This document shows, piece after piece, positions 26,737-36,410 of a DNA stretch of 64,000 nt. Made by a program: the position numbers and the translations under genes. Below the pieces are notes generated by a model. It saw nothing but the letters and a program-made list of their open reading frames with translations, was not told the origin of the DNA and searched no databases. The DNA is from Pseudolysobacter antarcticus. GTDB lineage: Bacteria > Pseudomonadota > Gammaproteobacteria > Xanthomonadales > Rhodanobacteraceae. Location: positions 1,488,001 to 1,552,000 of the forward strand of contig NZ_CP035704.1 in the NCBI RefSeq assembly GCF_004168365.1. The letters are read 5' to 3'. The first letter of the stretch is position 1. Each line of letters opens with the position of its first letter.

Positions 26737-29700
26737 ATCGCGTCTGGCGCAAGGTCGCGATAATCGCCGCGTGCATGATGCTCACCGCTATCGCGCACGC
26801 AGGTGCATTCATCGGCAGCAACAACGGTAATCCTGATCTGATCCTGCATGCGCTCGGCTACAACGGCGCTGGCGGCGCGGTGGAACCGATTCGTGTTTGC
26901 CTCGACATTCAGGCCAATCAGGCGATGGCGGTTCAGGCCGAACCCGCATTGATCAAGGCGATCGCGACGCTGAATCGTTTCCGCTCGCTGCCGGATCACA
27001 ACTTCGGTTTTGACAGCGCCTCTGAAGTTGGGCCGGATCAACTCGATTTTGAATCGGTGATCCTGCACGAGTTGCTGCACTCACTCGGTCTCGGACATCC
27101 GAATCTCGCCGACGAATCCGGTTTGCCATCACCACAAAATCAGGCCACCAAAACTACATCCGGCACGAACCAGAGTTATGACGTCAATGCCGGTGCCGAT
27201 GGCGTTTACGGCTCGGCTGACGATACTCGCGGCGACGATGTGAACCTGCATTGGTATCAGCGTTACGTGAACAATCCCGGCGTGCTGGCCGATGTGATCG
27301 ACACCACGACGATGGCGCGCACGCTCAATTATCTGCCCGCGGGTCACAGCTTCGCCACGAACGCCGATCGGTATGTGATGGCCGCGCTCGGTTACACCGA
27401 TGTCGAAGCGATCGTGCATCAGGGCGCGCGCCTCGGCGAATCGCAGCGTCATCTCGCGCATGACGATATCGCCACGTTGCGTCTGGCGCAGGCCGGCGTC
27501 GATGGCATTGCCGGCACCGCAGACGACTACCGCATGTCGCTGATCTACAGCGGTCGCCAAGTCGATCCGCAAGGCTGGGCCTGTGAGATCGCGCTGCGTT
27601 TCGATACGGGCACGTCGCTGGCAACAACGACGGTCGGTTCGTTTCAAATGTCTGGCAGTACCAATCACTGGGGCGTTTATTACGCGCGTACCGTGGCCAA
27701 CCCGAACGTCAACTGGTATTTCACGAGCGGCCCGAATACGCAGGTGGCCATTCTTGCGGTGTCGCCCGAGCTGAGTCTGCAGCAGCAACCCGTGAGCGTG
27801 CAGGTGCAAGTGAACAAAACCGCGGGCAGCACACTTGCGGGTTATCCGCAGGGTGTCGTCGAAGTGCGTGATGGTCCGCGCAGCGATGCGGCCACGGCGT
27901 ATTGTTCGATCACGCTGGCGGGCACAAATGGCGAAACCGGGCAGTGCCAATTGACGCCGCAACGTGCGGGCAACAAAACCATCGTCGCCGATTATCTCGG
28001 CTACGCCGGTTTCGACGGCGGCAGCGCAAGTGCAGCGCACGTCGTGAACGGAACCGTGTCATTCGCCACAGCAAACGCGACGCCGAATCCGGCCGCTGTC
28101 GGTGTGCCCGTGAATATCCAGTGGACGTTGCTACCGAACGGCGGCGCATTGCCGGCCTCAGCAACAGGCACGGTCACCGTCAAAGAGGTCAGCGATTGCG
28201 CAACGCCCGCGCCGAATGCGGAAGTCTGCTCGGCGACCTTGCCCGCGAATCAATGCACGATCACGTTTACCAGCGCAGGCAGCAAGTCGTTGAGCTTGTG
28301 TTATTCCGGCGACAGCGCGATCGCGGCAGCACAGGCGCCGTTGGGCGTTCAGGTAAATGCCGCACGCGCGACGACCACGACGATCGTGAGCCATACACCT
28401 GATCCTGCCGCGACGCTCGCACCGATAACGGTACAGGCCAGCGTTGCCGAATCGCCAGCACTCGGCGGTTTTCCGTCCGGCGCGATAACGGTGTTGGACG
28501 GTGCGGCAGGCGATCCGTTGACTGCGACTTGCTCGATCACACTGGCCGGCAGTTCGGGCGAGATCGGTACATGCACTTTGGTGCCGCTGCGGGCGGGCAG
28601 TAAAACGCTCACGGCAAATTTTGCGGCGCAAGGTCTGTGGGCCGCGAGCACGGCATCGACGACGATGGCGACACGCAGCTTTTCGATTACGCGCAATGCG
28701 CCGAACATCAGTCGATTGCATCAGGGCGTGAGTGTGAGTATCGGTCTGGATGTCGCTGCATATCTTGGTGCACCGGCGCCGACTGGTACGGTGACGATCA
28801 GCGATGGCGCGGGTCAATGCCAGATCGTTTTGCCGGCGACCGAATGCCTGTGGAGCGGCAGCAATGTCGGTCTGCGCAACCTCAGCGCAACGTGGCCGGG
28901 CGATGCGAATTACGCGGCGATGACATCAGCGCCGGTGATCCAGAATGTCGTTGCCGATTCGTATCCGCAGCTGCTGTCGTTGTCGCGCACGGCGTATGCG
29001 GACAGTGATGGTGCATCGTCCGCATCATCGCTGGCGATGAGTTTTGACGGTCGTTATGTGGCCTTTGCATCGAGTGCCGATCAGCTCGTGAATGGCGACA
29101 GCAATGCGGTCGCAGACATCTTCGTGCGCGATATGCAGACCGGCAATATTCGTCGCGCCAGCACCAGCACGTTCGGTGTGCAGGCGAGCGCTGCGAGCGC
29201 CGAGCCGGCGATCAGCGCCAATGGGCGTTATGTAGCTTTCACCTCGCTCGCCGGTAATCTCGTTGCAGGCGATAGCAATCAGGTGCGCGACGTGTTCGTC
29301 AAGGATATGTCCACGGGTGCACTCGTGCGCGCATCGCTGCGCAGCGACGGCAGCGAGGACACCACACCGAACGAATATTATTCTATGTCTCCGGCACTCA
29401 GCGCTGACGGTCGTTATGTCGCGTTTGCCGCCTCGGGCAGTCTCGTGCCGAGCGACGGCAACGGCTTTCCCGATATTTATGTGCGCGATCTTGTGACCGG
29501 CCAACTTGATCTGGTCTCAAGTGACAGCAACGATATCGTCGGCAGTTTTCGCAGCTTCACGCCCGCGATCAGCGCCGACGGTCGTTACGTTGCGTTCGTA
29601 TCGCAGTCGTTCAATTTCTCGCCGTTGGGTGTGAACGCCATGACTGCGATCTACATCAAAGATCGTCTCACGCGCAAGCTGACGATGGTCAGCGCCGCCG

Positions 29701-32700
29701 CCGATGGCACGCCGGCCAATAACTACAGCTACGAGACTCCGGCGATCAGCGCCGACGGCAATCTGGTCGCCTTCATGTCGCTGGCGCAAAACCTCACGGC
29801 TGGCACCACCTTCAACGACTACCGCATCTTCGTCAAAAACATGACCACCGGCGCGATTAGCCTTGGCTCCGCGCAAGCTAACGGCGTCGCCATCTCGCCG
29901 GCGCACAATCCGACGATGAGTGCCGACGGTCGTTATGTCGGCTTCAGTGTGCAGCAGTACACGCCGCTCATGCGGCTGGATGTTTTTATCAAGGATCGCC
30001 AGACCGCAGCAATCACGCGCGCCAACCTTGGCCCCAGCGGCGCGCTGGCACTTGGTGGTGATAGCGACGTGCCGGCGATCAGCGGCAACGGACGATTTGT
30101 GGCGTTTCAATCCGCCGCGACCAATCTCGTCGCCGCCGACAACAACGGCCTCACCGACGAATTTGTGCGTGACTTGCAAACGCAGACAACAACACGCATC
30201 AGCGCCATCGATGCTGGCACACGCAGCGATGGCGCGAGCGCCGAGGCGAGCATCAGTCGTGACGGACGTTATGCCGTTTTCAGCTCGCTCGGTAGCGGTC
30301 TGGTTGCAAGTGACAGCAATGCCGCGAGCGATATTTTTGTCGTCGATCGCAACACCTTGCTGCCGCTGCGTATGAGCGTCGATGCGAGTGGTGTGCAGGC
30401 GAACGGCGCCAGCGATTCACCTGCGATCAGCGCCACTGGCGCGTGGGTGAGTTTTCGATCCAGCGCGAGCAATCTGGTCAGTGGTGACAGCAACGGCGGC
30501 GCCGATATTTTTATCAAGAATATCGCGAGCGGTACGATCAGCCTGGTCAGCACGTCGAGTATTGGCGCGCAGAGTGCAGGCGGGGTGATTCTCGGGCCGA
30601 CATCGCTCAGCAGCGACGGCAACCTCGTCGTGTTTCGCGCCAGCGATGGCAGTCTGGTCGCTGGCGACAACAACGGTTTCGAGGATGTGTTCGTCAAAAA
30701 TCGCAGCAACGGTGTCACGAGTCTGATCAGCGCGAGCGCGAGCGGCACGATCGGCAACGGCAACTCGGTGCAGGCGGTGATCAGCGACGACGGCACACGC
30801 GTGGTTTTTGCCAGCGACGCGAGCAACTTCGCAGCGGATGACAGCAACGGTGTGCGCGATATCTATGTCAAAACGCTCGCGAGCGGCGCGATCGTGCGTG
30901 CCAGCAGCGATGCGAGCGGTGTGATTGGCAACGCTGCGAGCAGCGATCCGTCAATCAGCGCGGATGGTCGTTTTGTCGTATTCGCCTCGGCCGCGAGCAA
31001 CCTCGTCGCCGGCGATACCAACGGCAACATCGACATCTTCGTCAAGGATCTGAACGACGCCAGCATCACGCGCATCAACACCACGGCCGCCGGCGCGCAA
31101 GGCAGCGGCGGTGATTGTGCGACGCCATCGATCAGCAGCGATGGTCGATACGTCGGTTTCATTTGCGCGCAGAGCAATCTGGTCGCGGCTGATAGCAACG
31201 CGTTCGCCGACGCGTTCGTCAAGGATCGCCAGACCGGCGCGATCACACGCGTGTCGCTGAGCGCAGCCAATGTGCAGGCCGATGGACCGAGCGCGGCGAG
31301 TGCGCGTGCGATCGCCGATGCGGGCCTGATGCTGTTTACCTCGACCGCGGACAATCTGGTCACCGGCAATGCGCAGCGCATCGGTGATGTCTACATCAAT
31401 CGTTATGCGAGCCTGACGCTGAGCACCACCACGACGATCACGGCGCAGACGCCGAATCCGGCGCAGATCAATACGGCCTACAACGTTACGGTGGGCGTTA
31501 CGCGCATTGCGGGGGCGAGTGCGATCACGGGCAGCGTCAGCATCGGCGAAGGCGCGACATTCTGCATCGCGACGTTATCGGGCAGCGGCGCGACCGCGAC
31601 CGGCCAATGCGCGTTGACCTCGACCAGCATCGGCGCGCGCCAGCTCAGTGCGAGTTATTCCGGCGATGCCAACTACGCCGCGTCGAATGCTGCGGCGGCG
31701 GTTGAATCGATCATCGATACACGAGTGCCATCGGCACCGATGATCGGCATCGCGATCGGCGGCAATGCCAGTGTCAGCGTGAATTTCAGCGCGCCGACGA
31801 GCGAGGGCGGCAGTTCGATCAGCGGCTACACCGCGACCTGCGGTAGCGCGAGTCAGAGCGGCTTGAGTTCGCCGATCACGGTCAGCGGATTAAGCAACGG
31901 CATAGCGGTTACGTGCAGCGTGATTGCCAAGACCAACAACGGCAGCGGCCCGGCATCGGCGCCATCGAATTCGGTCGTACCCGCGGCGGCGCCGAGCGCA
32001 CCGACCGCGCCGGTCGCGACGCGAGGCAACAAGCAGGTGAGTGTGGTGTTCAGCGCGCCGGTCAACAACGGCGGCAGCGCCGTACTCGACTACACCGCTT
32101 ACTGCGGCGGTATGGCACAGACCGCAGCAAGCTCACCGATCATTGTCGGTGGATTGAGCAACGGCATCGCGGTGAGTTGCTCGGTCATCGCGCACAGCGC
32201 AGTCGGACGCAGCGGACCTTCGCTGAATTCCAACACGGTGATTCCGGCCACGATGCCCGATGCACCGACCAGCGTGATCGCGATACGCGGCAATACGCAG
32301 GTGTCGGTTGCATTCACCACGCCGGCCAACAACGGCGATGTGATCCAGAGTTATTCCGCACAATGCGGCAGCAAGACGCAGATCGGTTCGACATCACCGA
32401 TCATCGTTGGCGGACTGAGCAACGGCATCGCCGTGACCTGCTCGGTAACCGCAAGCAACAGCATCGGCGCAGGGCTGCCATCGTTACCATCCAATAGCGT
32501 GACACCGGCAACCATCCCCGACGCACCGCAGCTGATTGCGGTCGCGCCGTCATCCGGCCAGTTGCATCTGCTGTTCAATCCGCCAGCGCAGAACGGTGGC
32601 AGCGTGATCAGTAGTTACAGCGGCATCTGCACGCCCGGCACCCACGCGGTGAGCGGCGCAAGTTCACCGTTGACGCTGGCGAGCCTGAGCAACGGCACCG

Positions 32701-33173
32701 CGTATACGTGTGTCGTTATCGCGATCAACAGCGTCGGTGCCAGCATCGCATCGAATGCGCTCGGCGCCACGCCGCAGTCGTCGAGCAACCTGACGATCAG
32801 CAACAGCAACGGCGCCGATTTCCTGCGCGGCGGCGGCAGCACGAGCTACCTGATCGACGTGACCAACAACGGTGCCGATGCGATCAACGGCGCCCACGTG
32901 CTGGATACACTCGGGACACAGTTCAGCCAGATCAGCTGGATCTGCAGCGGCACCGGCGGCGGCACCTGCACGGCCAGCGGCAACGGCAGCATCGATACGC
33001 TGGTGAATCTGCCGGCGAGCGGGCAGGTCAGTTTTCTGCTGAGCGCCACCGTAGCGACGCTGCCGGAAACTCCGCTGAGCAATACGGCAACAGTGACGGC
33101 GCCGGATAGCACGATCAGCACCGCGACCGACGGCCCCGATACGATCGGCATCTTCCGCAGCGGGTTTGATTGA
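26733..33173 (+). CDS. Giant secreted metzincin-like protein with 14 PD40-type repeats, FN3 modules and GFE-like tail
   Basis: 2146 aa. A signal peptide (AACMMLTAIAHA) is followed by a region with HELLHSLGLGH at 112-122, the HExxHxxGxxH zinc motif of metzincins, so a protease domain is likely (~27-340). Next come Ig-like repeats (~350-740), 14 TolB/PD40-type repeats of ~58 aa (~746-1562, consensus AISADGRYVAF...DSN..DIFVKD), one more Ig-like unit, four FN3 modules (~1663-2014), a DUF11-like domain, and the tail DTIGIFRSGFD. Fourteen repeats would fit two seven-bladed propellers. The FN3, DUF11 and tail parts are paralogous to the protein at 23049. Translation is coupled to the preceding small gene. 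Substrate unknown. Confidence 0.83.
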   Translation: MNRVWRKVAIIAACMMLTAIAHAGAFIGSNNGNPDLILHALGYNGAGGAVEPIRVCLDIQANQAMAVQAEPALIKAIATLNRFRSLPDHNFGFDSASEVGPDQLDFESVILHELLHSLGLGHPNLADESGLPSPQNQATKTTSGTNQSYDVNAGADGVYGSADDTRGDDVNLHWYQRYVNNPGVLADVIDTTTMARTLNYLPAGHSFATNADRYVMAALGYTDVEAIVHQGARLGESQRHLAHDDIATLRLAQAGVDGIAGTADDYRMSLIYSGRQVDPQGWACEIALRFDTGTSLATTTVGSFQMSGSTNHWGVYYARTVANPNVNWYFTSGPNTQVAILAVSPELSLQQQPVSVQVQVNKTAGSTLAGYPQGVVEVRDGPRSDAATAYCSITLAGTNGETGQCQLTPQRAGNKTIVADYLGYAGFDGGSASAAHVVNGTVSFATANATPNPAAVGVPVNIQWTLLPNGGALPASATGTVTVKEVSDCATPAPNAEVCSATLPANQCTITFTSAGSKSLSLCYSGDSAIAAAQAPLGVQVNAARATTTTIVSHTPDPAATLAPITVQASVAESPALGGFPSGAITVLDGAAGDPLTATCSITLAGSSGEIGTCTLVPLRAGSKTLTANFAAQGLWAASTASTTMATRSFSITRNAPNISRLHQGVSVSIGLDVAAYLGAPAPTGTVTISDGAGQCQIVLPATECLWSGSNVGLRNLSATWPGDANYAAMTSAPVIQNVVADSYPQLLSLSRTAYADSDGASSASSLAMSFDGRYVAFASSADQLVNGDSNAVADIFVRDMQTGNIRRASTSTFGVQASAASAEPAISANGRYVAFTSLAGNLVAGDSNQVRDVFVKDMSTGALVRASLRSDGSEDTTPNEYYSMSPALSADGRYVAFAASGSLVPSDGNGFPDIYVRDLVTGQLDLVSSDSNDIVGSFRSFTPAISADGRYVAFVSQSFNFSPLGVNAMTAIYIKDRLTRKLTMVSAAADGTPANNYSYETPAISADGNLVAFMSLAQNLTAGTTFNDYRIFVKNMTTGAISLGSAQANGVAISPAHNPTMSADGRYVGFSVQQYTPLMRLDVFIKDRQTAAITRANLGPSGALALGGDSDVPAISGNGRFVAFQSAATNLVAADNNGLTDEFVRDLQTQTTTRISAIDAGTRSDGASAEASISRDGRYAVFSSLGSGLVASDSNAASDIFVVDRNTLLPLRMSVDASGVQANGASDSPAISATGAWVSFRSSASNLVSGDSNGGADIFIKNIASGTISLVSTSSIGAQSAGGVILGPTSLSSDGNLVVFRASDGSLVAGDNNGFEDVFVKNRSNGVTSLISASASGTIGNGNSVQAVISDDGTRVVFASDASNFAADDSNGVRDIYVKTLASGAIVRASSDASGVIGNAASSDPSISADGRFVVFASAASNLVAGDTNGNIDIFVKDLNDASITRINTTAAGAQGSGGDCATPSISSDGRYVGFICAQSNLVAADSNAFADAFVKDRQTGAITRVSLSAANVQADGPSAASARAIADAGLMLFTSTADNLVTGNAQRIGDVYINRYASLTLSTTTTITAQTPNPAQINTAYNVTVGVTRIAGASAITGSVSIGEGATFCIATLSGSGATATGQCALTSTSIGARQLSASYSGDANYAASNAAAAVESIIDTRVPSAPMIGIAIGGNASVSVNFSAPTSEGGSSISGYTATCGSASQSGLSSPITVSGLSNGIAVTCSVIAKTNNGSGPASAPSNSVVPAAAPSAPTAPVATRGNKQVSVVFSAPVNNGGSAVLDYTAYCGGMAQTAASSPIIVGGLSNGIAVSCSVIAHSAVGRSGPSLNSNTVIPATMPDAPTSVIAIRGNTQVSVAFTTPANNGDVIQSYSAQCGSKTQIGSTSPIIVGGLSNGIAVTCSVTASNSIGAGLPSLPSNSVTPATIPDAPQLIAVAPSSGQLHLLFNPPAQNGGSVISSYSGICTPGTHAVSGASSPLTLASLSNGTAYTCVVIAINSVGASIASNALGATPQSSSNLTISNSNGADFLRGGGSTSYLIDVTNNGADAINGAHVLDTLGTQFSQISWICSGTGGGTCTASGNGSIDTLVNLPASGQVSFLLSATVATLPETPLSNTATVTAPDSTISTATDGPDTIGIFRSGFD
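28970..31420 (+). repeat. Fourteen PD40-coding repeats
   Basis: The DNA word for (A/S)DGRYVAF recurs about every 158-185 bp, from ~29041 to ~31310; I counted 14 units. Most contain a D-x-N-x-x-x-D stretch (for example GDSNAVAD) that resembles a calcium-binding loop. Confidence 0.75.
31722..32775 (+). repeat. Four tandem FN3-coding repeats
   Basis: Modules of about 264 bp start near 31722, 31984, 32250 and 32514. They encode SPIIVGGLSNGIAVTCSV-type segments almost identical to those of the upstream protein. Confidence 0.75.
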
Positions 33174-33197
33174 TCTGTCGCGCGGATAAATCCTCGT

Positions 33198-33234
33198 CCA
33201 GACCGGCGTTGCGATGACAGCTACGCCGGTCTGG
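33198..33234 (+). terminator. Hairpin downstream of the giant secreted gene
   Basis: CCAGACCGGCGT (33198-33209) and ACGCCGGTCTGG (33223-33234) form a perfect 12-bp stem 24 bp after the stop codon. Only a short AT-rich run follows. Likely the operon terminator. Confidence 0.6.
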
Positions 33235-33295
33235 TGAAATTTGATCGTGCCGACGTGAATCGATGCACACAAGCCATCACCACGTTTCCCACAAC

Positions 33296-33304
33296 TTATC
33301 CACA
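33296..33304 (+). promoter_or_regulatory. Perfect DnaA box upstream of dnaB
   Basis: TTATCCACA matches the strong DnaA-box consensus exactly and lies 84 bp before the dnaB ATG. The flanks CCCACAAC and GGCCACAGAC hold imperfect CCACA repeats. It suggests control of helicase expression by DnaA; the site is single, so this is not an origin. Confidence 0.6.
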
Positions 33305-33388
33305 GTTTGGCCACAGACTTTTCCCATGCGGTGAGACGCGGCGGTGCGTATGATGGCGCGCTCCCGCTGCAGCTAGTCTGGATCGTCC

Positions 33389-34783
33389 ATGGCCGCGTTT
33401 TCTGATCGTATTCCCAGCAATAATCCGCGCATCGAATCGTTGCGCGTGCCGCCGCATTCAGTCGATGCCGAACAGGCCGTGCTCGGCGGACTCATGCTTG
33501 CGCGCGAGGCGTGGGACAAGATCGCCGATCGCATCACCGATGAGGATTTTTATCGCAAGGATCACCGCCTGATTTTTCGCGGCATCGGCGAGCTATCGAA
33601 CAAGGGCATGCCGTGTGATGCGGTCACGCTGGGCGAGTGGTTCGAAACGCAGGGCATTGCCGAACTGGTCGGCGGCTCGGGCTACATCATCCAGCTCGCG
33701 AACACCACGCCGAGCGCGGCGAACATCGTCGCGTATGCGGATATCGTGCGTGAGAAATCGGTGCTGCGGCAACTCATCGATGCGGGTACCGAAATCGCCA
33801 CTGATGGTTTCCAGCCCGAGGGTCGCTCGACCCAGGAAATTCTCGAAAGCGCGGAGCAACGCGTGTTCCGCATCGCCGAGGCCGGCTCGCGCGGCAAGCA
33901 GGGTTTTGTCTCGATGCGCGGCGCGGTCACGGATGCGTTCAAGATTCTGCAGGCGCGTTACGAAAACCAGGGCAGCATCACCGGCATGCCGACCGGCTTC
34001 ACCGATTTCGATGAAATGACAACCGGCTTGCAGCCGTCCGATCTGATTATCGTCGCCGCGCGCCCGTCGATGGGCAAGACTGCGCTGGCGATGAACATGG
34101 CCGAATACGCCGCGCTCAAAACCAAAAAAGCGGTCGCGATTTTCTCGATGGAAATGTCTGCCTCGCAGTTGGCGTTGCGTCTGATTTCCTCGCTCGGCCG
34201 CATCAACCAGCAGCATCTGCGCACCGGTGATATTCAAGAAGAAGAATGGCCGCGCGTGACCTCGGCGATCACGCTGTTGTCCGAAGCGAAAATCTTCATC
34301 GACGATACGCCGGCGCTGTCGCCGATAGAATTGCGCGCACGTGCGCGTCGTCTCGCGCGTGAGCACGATCTCGGCATGATCGTGATCGACTACCTGCAGC
34401 TCATGCAGGTGCCCGGAAACAAGGAGAATCGCGCCACGGAAATTTCAGAAATCTCGCGTGGAATGAAGGCTCTCGCCAAGGAGCTCAATGTGCCCGTCGT
34501 CGCCCTATCGCAGCTCAACCGTTCGCTTGAACAACGCGCCGACAAGCGTCCGATGATGTCCGATCTGCGCGAGTCTGGTGCTATCGAGCAGGACGCCGAC
34601 GTGATCGTGTTCATCTATCGCGACGAGTATTACAACAAGGATTCCGCCGAAAAAGGCGTCGCCGAAATCATCATCGGCAAACAGCGTAATGGTCCGACCG
34701 GTTCGGTCAAACTCACGTTCCTCGGGCAGTACACAAAGTTCGAAAACTACGCCAGCGATTCGTACGCCGGCAGCTTCGAGTAA
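33389..34783 (+). CDS. dnaB: Replicative DNA helicase DnaB
   Basis: Hexameric 5'-3' helicase at the replication fork. The N-terminal primase-interacting domain (PPHSVDAEQAVLGGLML) precedes the RecA-like motor with Walker A ARPSMGKTAL, Walker B MIVIDYLQLM, and DLRESGAIEQDADVIVFIYRDEYY near the end. 464 aa, no intein. Followed 6 bp later by alr, the same pairing as in E. coli. Confidence 0.98.
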   Translation: MAAFSDRIPSNNPRIESLRVPPHSVDAEQAVLGGLMLAREAWDKIADRITDEDFYRKDHRLIFRGIGELSNKGMPCDAVTLGEWFETQGIAELVGGSGYIIQLANTTPSAANIVAYADIVREKSVLRQLIDAGTEIATDGFQPEGRSTQEILESAEQRVFRIAEAGSRGKQGFVSMRGAVTDAFKILQARYENQGSITGMPTGFTDFDEMTTGLQPSDLIIVAARPSMGKTALAMNMAEYAALKTKKAVAIFSMEMSASQLALRLISSLGRINQQHLRTGDIQEEEWPRVTSAITLLSEAKIFIDDTPALSPIELRARARRLAREHDLGMIVIDYLQLMQVPGNKENRATEISEISRGMKALAKELNVPVVALSQLNRSLEQRADKRPMMSDLRESGAIEQDADVIVFIYRDEYYNKDSAEKGVAEIIIGKQRNGPTGSVKLTFLGQYTKFENYASDSYAGSFE

Positions 34784-34789
34784 GCGCGC

Positions 34790-35878
34790 GTGAGTCGCGC
34801 CGCGTTCGCCACGATTCATCTGGCCAGTCTTCGACACAACCTGCAACGCGTGCGCGAACTTGGCGGCGGCGCGAAGGTGATGGCGGTGGTCAAGGCCGAT
34901 GGTTACGGCCACGGACTCGAACGTGTCGCGCGTGCATTGGCGAGTGCGGATGCGTTTGGCGTCGCCGCGATTGCCGATGGCTTGCGTCTGCGTGCGGCCG
35001 GATTTCGTCAGCGCATCGTCGTGCTTTCCGGCCCCGATGAAGCGGCTGATCTGGCCGAATTGCGGCGCCTCGATCTCGATGCGGTGATCCATCATGACAG
35101 TCAGGTGGCGTGGCTCGAAGCGGATCGTGATCCGCGCCCGATTCGGGCGTGGCTCAAGATCGAAAGCGGCATGCATCGGCTTGGGTTTGCACCCGCGCGC
35201 GCCGCAGAAATGTATGCGCGATTGCGCGCGTTAGCGTCGATTCGATCCGACATCACGCTGATGACGCACTTCGCCGCATCCGATGAATTCGACAAGCAAC
35301 TCACTGCTGCACAGATTGCCGTTTTTGATGCAGCAGTGAGCGATCTTCCGGGCGAACATTCGCTCGCCAATTCGGCCGCAGTACTCGGCTGGCCTGCCGC
35401 GCGTGGACAGTGGCTGCGAACCGGTGGGCTGTTGTACGGATTGTCGGTGGTCGATGGCAAAACCGGCGAAGATTTCGGTTTCCAACCCGCGATGACTCTG
35501 TCGAGCAAACTCATCGCCGTGAATGATGTACGCAAGGGTGAACACATCGGTTACGCCGCAACGTGGCAATGCCCCGAAGACATGCGTATCGGCGTCGCCG
35601 CGATCGGCTACGGCGACGGTTATCCGCGCAGCGCTGCATCCGGCACGCCGGTACTCGTGAACGGTCAACGCGCCGCAATAGTTGGGCGCGTATCGATGGA
35701 CCTGATCACGATCGATTTGCGCAACGTGCCGAACGCGCAGGTCGGTGATGAAGTCGTGCTATGGGGGCGCGATTTGCCAGTCGAAGAAATTGCCACACAC
35801 GCCGGCACGATTTCCTACGATCTCACGTGTGGGATGACCAAACGCGTGCTGTTTGTCGAGGATGATAGTGCGGTTTGA
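34790..35878 (+). CDS. alr: Alanine racemase
   Basis: PLP enzyme interconverting L- and D-alanine for peptidoglycan. The PLP lysine sits in VVKADGYGHG at ~33-42. HRLGF, IGYAATWQ and AIGYGDGYPR follow, then GRVSMDLITID, all in family order. GTG start, 6 bp after dnaB, 362 aa. The gene is followed at 33 bp by the left inverted repeat of the accessory cassette. Confidence 0.96.
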   Translation: MSRAAFATIHLASLRHNLQRVRELGGGAKVMAVVKADGYGHGLERVARALASADAFGVAAIADGLRLRAAGFRQRIVVLSGPDEAADLAELRRLDLDAVIHHDSQVAWLEADRDPRPIRAWLKIESGMHRLGFAPARAAEMYARLRALASIRSDITLMTHFAASDEFDKQLTAAQIAVFDAAVSDLPGEHSLANSAAVLGWPAARGQWLRTGGLLYGLSVVDGKTGEDFGFQPAMTLSSKLIAVNDVRKGEHIGYAATWQCPEDMRIGVAAIGYGDGYPRSAASGTPVLVNGQRAAIVGRVSMDLITIDLRNVPNAQVGDEVVLWGRDLPVEEIATHAGTISYDLTCGMTKRVLFVEDDSAV

Positions 35879-36410
35879 GTATTGGCGAGTCTAAGTATGT
35901 TCATGATAAGTGTCGGTGATCGCTAAGGTTGTCAAAGCGCTTAACCATTTGAAAAGATTAATAAAATCTAATTTCCTTGGCGCGAAAGCGCCAGCAGGTG
36001 ACAGCTTAAGCGAAGATATTGGAATTTTTGACAACGAATCCGAGCGATCAAATATTGCCGCCTGTATCGGTCGTCATGATCAGCAGTTACGGTAATCCCA
36101 GCCCGCATCCTGCGTATGAGCAACTCCGCTCCGCTGGTCAAGCGACGACCGGCTGCTCTCGGCCAGTAGCGGCCGTTCGACGCAGGCATTTGAACGCCAC
36201 TGGCGACCTAAATCGCGCACCGGTATGGCTACTTTCAACTGTCCGCGCTAGCGGAGTAGAACCCGGGGCATGAACGCGAAACCCGTCGTTGTCGTCAGGC
36301 GGCTTGGCCCACCAGTCGAAGGCTGGCGAAGATATCGAGAGTAAGCGAACATGGGCGCGCAGGGCACGCGCGTCTCGCGGCATCGGAAGGCAAACCGGCA
36401 AGGATCGATA
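35879..36410. other. 532-bp non-coding stretch, left part of the accessory cassette
   Basis: No convincing gene. It is more AT-rich than its surroundings at 35900-36060, holds the left inverted repeat, and has a hairpin CGGCTGCT/AGCGGCCG at 36150-36157 and 36168-36175 (one G-T pair). The short open frames here have no ribosome sites. Confidence 0.5.
35911..35933 (+). repeat. Left 23-bp terminal inverted repeat of an accessory cassette
   Basis: Begins TGTCGGTGATCGCTAAGG; 22 of its 23 bases match the reverse complement of 38376-38398. The TGTC end is typical of elements moved by DDE transposases of the Tn7/Tn5053 kind, but no transposase or clear target duplication is present. Confidence 0.7.
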
